Shown one piece after another: positions 52,701 through 61,700 of a stretch of 64,000 nt of DNA. Under the pieces are notes generated by a model that was given only the letters and a program-made list of their open reading frames with translations, made no database searches and was not told the origin of the DNA. Position 1 is the stretch's first letter, and every line of letters begins with the position of its first letter. Both the position numbers and the translations under genes were made by a program. The stretch covers positions 7,130,001 to 7,194,000 of the forward strand of contig JAGUCH010000001.1 of NCBI GenBank assembly GCA_019096065.1, given 5' to 3'. Origin of the DNA: Paracyclopina nana (lineage: Eukaryota > Arthropoda > Copepoda > Cyclopoida > Cyclopettidae).

Positions 52701-55700
52701 CAAAGAGGGGTCCATTCAGGTAGGAGTTGGCATCGTCAGTTCTTCCATTCAAAAACTGATCTATATCTTGCCTAGTTGACGGGGTCATGGGAAGTGAGCG
52801 AAATATATACGAGTCGTGCATGTCCATGGACGCAGCGATCCCTGGAAAGCCCCAATGTGTGGTGACGTGGCGGTAGATGTCGCCAACGGCCAGTTTGGCC
52901 GTCATCACGCTGCTGGCATTGTCAGCATCGAGAGGAGCCATGTTCATGAGCTTGCTGATGAGGCAGTCCATCTGAAGTTTGGGACAACCATAATCTGCCT
53001 CAAGGGCCTCCAAGCAGTGGAGGTAGCCAGCCTCCGTCTGAGGTTGGCGGCTCACAAAATCTCCTGCCGGCCCTCCCTGTGTGAGCTCCAAAAGACGCGA
53101 ATATTTTTCGGGCCAGGGCATAGTAGTGTCCTCGTGCACAAAAGACCTGAATTGATCGCGGAAGGCGTAAAACTCAGAGACGTCGTTACCGGAGAATTTA
53201 GTCATATTCACGGGTGCCAGCTTGGCTTTATAGCGGCTTCCAAAACTTCCTTGCGAGGGTGGTAGAAGGTGAGGAGCTTGATAGTTGCCGAAACCACCAT
53301 TGTTTTGCCAGTTGCCGGCCTGATTGTACAGCGGTTGCTCAGGGTGGCTTTGAGGTCTTGGATACCTGATTGGAGGTCGGGTTGAGGCTCCATATCCTGG
53401 TTGTGGGAGCGGATTGTAAGGAAAGGATCCAGCGTATGCCGTGGTTTGTGGGTAACCATATCGATTGAGAATAGGCGGCCTCACGGGAGGGGGCTGCGCG
53501 TGTGCGAGCCCATAACTAGCCGGGTTTTGAATTGGTGGTCCCTGAATAAGGCCTGGATTTGTCGAGTGACCCGTGGGCGCTGCAGGCCATTGGCCTGACT
53601 GCTGGCATGGCCAGTCTGGCAGGCCGGGGTGGCCGGCAATTTGAGGAGGGGCTCCACCGTAGCCCATGGCATTGCCAGCGAAGGAGACCACATTGTGGTG
53701 AGGGACATGATGAGCTTGGGTCGTGACTGTGACGTTGCCTGTGGCTTGACTGTAGACCGGTGGGGGAAAGGATGCACCTGCTGCGAGTCCCTGATTTTCA
53801 GGGTAGGATGCCTGACCCTGTGGGTGGGTGGGCCATTGTTGTTGAGGCCCCGAGTACGCGGACTGAAGGATAGGTGGCCGCACACGAGGAACGAAGGAAT
53901 CCATGGGAGCTCCCCCGGGTAGACCTGAGGGTGCTCGGGTGGCCATCGGCGGCTGAGGTCCAAAATTGGGATTGCTTCTTAGAGGGGGCGGCGGCACGGA
54001 CAGGTCTGGTGGGTTGAGTGCTGGGACGCGAGGGACATACACGTTGTTCAAAACATGTCCTCGTTCATCCGGTCGGGATGTCCTCGCGTGAGGAAAGTTG
54101 GCCTCATATACTGAAAAAGGATCGCTGAGGTCGCGCGCCGGAGCATTGCTCATTACCTCAGGTGGGACGTCTCGCAGCATGTTCCTCAAGGTTTGAACCA
54201 TGTCCTCCCCTTGTTGGATGAGTTTGAGGTCTCGATCCTCTGGTTTCCCTCCTTGCGCTTCAAAATTCTGAGCGGCTTCCTGTAATGTACCAAGAGCGCG
54301 TGCGTAACTTCTGTAATTTCCTGCTATCTCGCTGGGAGGCGTGCCGGTGGAAATTTCTTGAGCCATGGCTCCGTGCACACCGCGAAAAATGCAAGCCGCA
54401 GCGCCGTAGGCCATTGCCGTCCTCGCTAAGGCTGCGGTGTCCACTGCAGGTCCGCTGACAGCCGAGTTTCTTGCGCTCGAAGTTCCGATGCGCAGATCGC
54501 GCTGCGACCTCCCGTCAACATCTGGAGGAGGATTCCCCGCGTGCGGCGGAGCTCCCTCGCCGGCATTACCGGCTAAGTCTTGCTGCGTGGAGGCGTCGTG
54601 ATGGGACGTGTTTGTCCCGGTAAGCGTGCCGGGCCTCACCTGAAGCTGCTGGTTGAGCCAATCAGCTGTTTCTCTTACCGAGACTTGTTGAGCGGTGAGG
54701 TAATAATAATCTCCGTCTTGCATCACGACATGGCAACCTCCGCTCGCCTCGTCCATTTCGACCCTGGCCAACTGGGAGTCCCTTTCTTCCTGCCTGGGCT
54801 GAGCTGTTGGACTTGATTGCGATTGAAGCATGCTGGACTGAGGAGCATTGCTCGAGGTTCCAGCGTGCGAGTTGGGGAAAGTCTTCATAATTTGATTAGC
54901 CGATGCCAGTAGCATCTGACATGCCTGATAATTCTTCACATAGCTATCTCTCAAGGTTTTGGACGGCTGTATGTTGGCTTGAGCGACGGACTGCTCGTAA
55001 AGGCTGTAAATTCTTTCATACTCCTTTATGTAATACCTGAGATGCTGCAGCACTTCATGGGCTGTGGACTTGGTAACTCCACCCTTGTCGAATTCAGCCT
55101 TATGACGGTTGGTGAAAGGTTGAGTGATCTGGAACAAGTTTTGCAGAGACTCGGTGTGTGCAAAGGCTTCCGTTTCTGCTTTTTTCATCTCCTGCAACTG
55201 CTTGGCCGACTTCTTTCCAGCGTTGGGACGGCGCTTGGTGCCTCCTGGCACGTATTCCCCTTCAGTGCGGTTACCAGAACCTCTCTTGCTCGCGGCTTTC
55301 TTCTTTGAACCTGATGGAATTCCTTCACCTCTTGGCTTGATGCCGTGGAAGGACCTCGAGCCGTATGAAGTTTGAGAGGTCGCATCATCTTGTGAGGACG
55401 GAGGTGGGCCTGTCCGAGGAGGTTGCATAGCCGGGACGAACCTTCCAGAATTGTCCCTCGGTTGTTGCTCCCTGTCGACCACAGTGGTGGAGGTGGCATC
55501 CATCGAAATTCCGCTCGCGGCATTGCCGAGTGCGGCAGCTCCTCCAGCCTGTGGGCCGATGGGAGTAGACGTGTCCAGGTTGAAAGGAGGAGGAGCACGA
55601 TTTTGGGCATTGCCCGATGTCCCTGCAGACGTCGTAGCGGGTGCCAAGACACCTGGGATGGTATGTCGTCGGTGGGGATCTGGCATTGGAGTAGGTGGGA

Positions 55701-58700
55701 AGGATGACACGTTCGGGTCAAATGGGCCAGAATTCCCCACTGGAGTCCTAGTTGTCATATTATTTTTATCAGGTCGAATAAGGGTACCTGTTGACGAGGA
55801 GACCACGACGGCCTCTGAGGTTGGAGTCGAGGGCTCTATAGGTGAGTGAATGAGCTCGACGATGTTTCTAGCTAGTTCAGGTTCCGGAATGGCGTCAGTG
55901 ACTTCATGAAGAAGAGCGAGCTTCGCCTCGGCTTGTTTTTTGGCGGATTTGCGCGCGAATTTGCTCGCTTGGTTTAAGTCACGAAGAGCTTGGTGGTAAG
56001 GAGAGATTTCCAGGTTTACCCTTCCCGTGCCACCATATGGGCTTTGCCCTTGGACTCGTCTGCTTCTTCTCGTGCCCGCGTCTTCGGGTTGATCGATTTT
56101 GGCCTTGATTTTGCCCCACTTATTTCTTGGCATGTAGGTGGTGTTGAGACTCTTGGGGATCTAGGACGGGTCGGGAGCCCCACGTTGGGCGCCAACTGAA
56201 CGATCCTGCGATCTACCTCAGACTTGGATCCTTGGTCACGGTTCGAAACGTATCGGCGAATGGATTCGAATGGATATAGCAATGCTAACCTAACCTAACT
56301 CCTGTCCTTCCAGATGATGAACAAGGGGCCCTGGATGCAATGCCTGGATGGAAAGACAAGTGGAAGACCAAAGCAATGCTTATGATCTGAAGGATGCAGC
56401 CTCTAATTCCTTTGGAATCAGGCTACAGATGAGCTATGCTCAAGATGAAGACAAATGGACATAAAATAATTAGAGTTTCAATAAATACAAAGTATGAAAA
56501 ATTGGAGACACAAGTTCTATTCTTGAATTCGTTTGCAACAGTGAACAAAAAACAGTGAGTTGGCATCAGCTGCCGCCGTCGGCGTGGCCGCGCGCCCAAG
56601 GTGCGCCGTCAAGGTGAGGCAAACTCGCACACAATTGCATGCAGTCTTGCTAGGTAGATTATTGTTAAGGCCTTTTTCGAAAAGAGACAGCTGTCTTTCC
56701 AAAGCAACGAGTTGACTTCGACCTTTTTTGTCCGCGTTTTGGCGAACATGACATGCGTGTCACTTTATGATTGTGCTAAAGCAAATCATGTACTTTATGC
56801 ATTAGCTTGTCGTTCAGTCGTTGAAAGCCAAATAAATTGTCTTATCTAAACCGTCGTGATTGCTGTTCGTGACTTATGACCAGTTGGGAGAAAGCTGCAT
56901 GAAGGGCAAATTTGTAGCGTAATCATCTAAGCTGTATTACGAAATACAGAAAATACTTTAAACACTCTTTGTGGGGAAGGACTAATTGGAGTTGAGCCGA
57001 AATCTGTCCATAGATCAAGTGATGTCCACTCGATCTGGCTTTCCAACTTTGTCTCTCCTCGAGATTGGCTTTCAACAACGAGAATCCATGACCGTGATAG
57101 GGTGGAAGTGAAGCTAAAAAACGTGACGAGCATTCACTATTAAAACAAGGGGATTGTATTGGAACCCACTAGTTTGAAACAGGATGATCCTCTATATGGC
57201 ACTACGTGAGACAATTTTCATCAGCTTTAATTTGTCGCATTCCTAAGTTGCGACAGAAATTAGCGCATAGATATTGTCACTTTGCATCCTAGCAGAATAC
57301 GGATTGTCAAAGGGGCAAGGTCAGTCTGGTGGTGGCAATCATGCCTGAACAAACAGCTCTGGTGACAGGTCTGAGTCAAAAACAGGCTAGGGACTGGAGG
57401 GATGGCACTGTAGCAGGTAACCATACACCACAGAAAATTGGAAAAATAAGCCAGCTAAGAAAACATAAGAAGCATTCCTAAGTAACGAGAAAATTGCTAG
57501 GAATTTTGAGAGGAGCCTGAAATTGAGTGGTGAATAGTAGCAGTCTTCCATTTCACACATCACTCACCTTTCCGTCTTTGTACCACACCATTTTTGGCCA
57601 CTTTTGAGGTCCGCCAGTGGCCTCGGAGGCCACAGCATCGACCACGCATGTCAGGTTCAACGCACTGCGGTGCTCGACATGCTTGGCGGAGTCGCTTAAA
57701 ATCTCGATTTTCGGAGCTGAAACGATAGAAAGATTCGATCAAAGATGGACGATGAGACGATGTTCTTTGTAGTGGCCTTCAACTTATTGAAATTAGCTAG
57801 ACTGCTAGAGCCAGTAGAACTTCTTCTTGGTTGGTCTTGTTTCCATGCACAATATATGTACGAGATTATCCCAGCTTCTTATTTTACTTTACCAACTCTA
57901 TGTAGGCTTACGTGACCTTGGCACTGAGCCTCAAAAATTGAAGTGCAGAATAATTCGCATACATTTTGCCAATTATAAGAGAGCAGGCCATACAAGTAGA
58001 CTGAAATGCCTGCTACATCTATGTAAGGAAATTAGGAGTCAACAAAGGTTCCAAAGAACTGTCTGGGTCACTGCAGGCATAATAGACTATAAATTTCTCC
58101 TCTCGAGGTAGGTGTACTAGCGAGGTACGTCCGCGTTGTGTTTTATTAAAGGAGCAAGTTAGTTGTGCATGTGCCAAGTTGTAGGCTTTTCAGCCCGCCC
58201 AACACCTCCATATTTCAAAAGCAGAAGGTCAACCACTTTAGAGCATCTAGGAGAACTTGGGAGGGCAATTCATTTTCATTGAAGAGGAAAAGACTCTTTC
58301 TTTGAGCCAAGAGACAAAAGCTTTTTGTAATTGGAAAGATCGCGAGCAGAAACGGCACATACTTGTGATGAGAAGTTGGATGAAAAGGCTCTTGGTGGGC
58401 TTCGTTGATATTTGGCATTCATAGGTGCCCTGGTCTTCTGGCTTGACTCGTTTGATCACTAAGGTATACCGACCTTCATCCTCGGAATGAATCGAAGTGA
58501 ACCTCGGGTCCGAGGTAAATACGCGGCCGCCGACGGCCAGAATTTGCACATCCTTGTGTCGAACCCAGGACACCTGCAAAAAATTCCCACAGGCCATCAG
58601 AAAAAGGGAAACGTTGCCAACAACTCCGAATTAATTTGGTGGCTTGACTTGGCAACAGAGGCTGTTGTGGTCAGACTTTGTGAACTATTTGGTTGAGGAA

Positions 58701-61700
58701 TTGTGTAGTGCAAAAGTTGGCTCACTTTGCTCGACAGATGAAGTGTTTGCAGCTGAACGTTGCAATGCTTTCTTTGTTTAGGGGCTATGAGATGTCATAT
58801 CCACCTAACCATATGCAAAAATAGAGACACTTTTGAGTGAGAGGTGTCTACCTCATAGGCCTTGCATTATGTGCCTATCACGCTAACCAGTAGGTAAACA
58901 GCCTAAAAACTGCTGGTTCCTCGTCGGAAATCGAAATTACGCATGCAGGTTGCAGCCCAACATTTTTAGCCTTTTCTCTTGCTTTGATAGGAAGCAAATC
59001 ACAGGGTGTCAAATCCAGAAGATAAATCCTGCACAAACAAGCCTGAAAGTGCCACTTAATGTACACAAACCGTCTCCCCTTAATCTAACTTTTCTCCAAG
59101 ATAGAGCTAGCAAGTCTCTAAAAGTGGGGTTTGATTACATTAAAATGGCCCAGTTTCCGTGGAATTGGAGCCTTTCGAAGCAATTTTTTACACCAGTGAA
59201 GCAGTGGATTTGAACTGTAATTACTGTTGTATCTTTCCCAATGCTTTCACAAAGAACAGCACCATTCAGTTTGTCCCTAATTTTAAGACAGGTTATCCAA
59301 CAAGAAACATGAGTGCTTAAAAGAGTTATTCAGTTTAGGTACAATAGTTGGGCCATTATTTAACTGCTTGAGAATAAACTAGGACTACTAAGGCTTAGTC
59401 TCTTCTGGAGATTTCATAGTGACCCAGCCACGGTCATTATCGTTTCTTATGTACTGAGTAGGTTGCGATGGAGCTACATAAGAATCGATAATGACCGTGG
59501 CAATGCCACTATGAAATCTCCAGAAGAGACTGAGCCTATTTCTTTATATTTAGGTCATTCTCACATTCAGAGTTTAGGCTAGGTCTGTCACCAAAAGTGG
59601 CTACCTACCTAGGGTAGGCAGGCAATTGAGGCAATTGAGGCAAGTTAAGCATTTCTAGTTAACCGGCTTACCAATCGGCCCCACGAGAACTTTTCCCTTC
59701 TTTCCGTTAAATAATCGATTACTTATCGTGGTTGATTTTAGTTCTCGATGATTACTTGTCTCGGTAGCAAATCGGTGACGGAATTCAATGCTGAGAAATC
59801 AATTTGCTAATGAAAAGTTACTGATATTCAAAGTTGATTATTTCCTGATCATCTCTTATGCTTGGCCACTTTCAGCAGATTATTCAGGAACTTTTCAAGA
59901 ACTTTTCAAGAACTTTTCAAGAATTGAGTTCAGTTGGTATTCAAGGACTTGATTTCAGTTACTATTCAAGGACCTGTCAAAAATTAATTTTTTTGCAGCT
60001 TTCTAGCTTTTTGATTAGGCTTACTCTTTCTTTAAACAATGATGGATTATTACTGAAAGAAAGAAAGTTAGAAAAGCCAGTATGAAAGTTTATCCAGGGT
60101 GGACTCAAACCCATGAACCTCAGATTTGGAATCCAGTGCCTTGCCTCTAGACCACAGAGATGTCCCACTCTGATTTGTAACCACTACATGATAGCCGACT
60201 AAAACCAGTGTTTGGTTACCTAAAATCAGGTTTTCGGTAGCCAAATGAGAACGAATTTCTAGGCAACCAGCTGTGCTAGCCAAGCCTGGTTAACCAATAG
60301 GCCGTTCTCATATTGCCGGAAAAAGCTAAGCTAAGGTGAAAATAGCTAAGCTAAGGTAAAAATAGCTAAGCAAACGCTCAACATTTCAAGCAAAGTAGCT
60401 GCTTTTTGTGAATGTTGAGCGAAATAACCGGTTTTCGTTGCATAATTTTTACCTTAGCTTAGCTAATTTTACCTTAGCTTAGCTTTTTCCGGCAATATGA
60501 GAACGGCCTAATAGCTAAATACGGTGCAGTCGCCTAGACATTTTAATTAATGATTTCTAGGGACCGATACCTCGCCTGCCTAGCCTACCTAACGAACTCG
60601 GTAGCATAAAGTCTGAATAAGAGAACGCCACGACATGTTATTTTTGTAGTTATTAACAAAAATACGTTAATTCGAACTCATCAGCACAATAGGGTACTGG
60701 AAATCGGCCCATATTTCGCCCAGCGGTCAGCGCGTAAATTCTCAGATGGCTGAAACCTGCCCGGTAGTGCCATCTCAGAAGGCAAAATGCTTAGTTTTGC
60801 CTTTATTTATTTAGAAAAGAGGCATTTGTTCAAGCTCAATTTAATTTTGGCTCCAAAAAGATACGACTTTGTTATTATCTTACCATTTTGCAAGGTCTTG
60901 TTTGCTAAATAATCAACTTTTTAGTCAATTTTAAGGCTGGCGCTTGGGCTTGCTTTTGGGCCTGCTAGTGCATCAATTAAAAGTGTTACCAAATCAGCCT
61001 TTGCAATAAAAGTGGCTGCTTTAATTTATTCAGCTGGCTCTTAATGGCTTTTGTTGAGATCAAATTCTAGTAACGACTCGGATCCAAAATGGCCGATGGG
61101 GCATCTGCAATCACGCTAGCATGACGTCAAGCCATCTGAATTTAACGCCATCTAGTGCACAGTGCTTATAGTCCGAATCCTTAACAGGTTTTTTCGTCAT
61201 TACCTGGCGATGGCTATTGAAATAGCCTAGCATCACAACAGGTACTTAAATAGTAACTTTTTAAATTATTTAAATCGCCGTCTTTTAAAAGTTAATGGCT
61301 CATTATCTTCTGCGTCCTTGATCGTGGCATGCTTACGGTTGATATCACTTCTTATTTACAGACATCGCAACCTCGGCAGTAAATAAGAACCGATTACATC
61401 GGCAACCAAGCCACAATAAAAAACGCAGAAGATAATGAGCCTGTAATGATTAAAAACTTTTTAAGGATTGTGCCATACTCATTTTTGAATGATGGTGGTT
61501 TTCTCACATTTTCCTAGGCGTTCTGGGTGTACATGAACAGGATAAAAAACCGGCAGTGGTCATCTCAAGATAATGCATATCTTGTCAATTTTCTTCAATT
61601 TGTCACTCACCTTTTTTGCACCCAGGTTGCGCACTCTGCATTCAAGATATGCTTTTTGGCCGGCATGAACGCTGAGGATCGTCGAGGTTGGCTGACCCTC

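Larger units (their letters stand above)
43390..56631 (-). mobile_element. Full-length BEL/Pao LTR retrotransposon
   Basis: 13,242 bp with 435-bp LTRs at 43390-43824 (3') and 56197-56631 (5') that are identical as far as I can compare by eye. LTR ends are TG...CA. Target duplication is CAAT (43386-43389 and 56632-56635); if the first LTR T is shared it could be read as CAATT. The 5' side has an 18-base primer site for tRNA-Lys, and the 3' side has a purine tract. It carries gag-pol and a second long ORF. Gag zinc knuckles, protease, reverse transcriptase, RNase H and integrase follow in the BEL/Pao order. It lies sense in an intron of the Dpr-like gene. Identical LTRs and two long open frames mean a very recent insertion. 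Confidence 0.95.
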
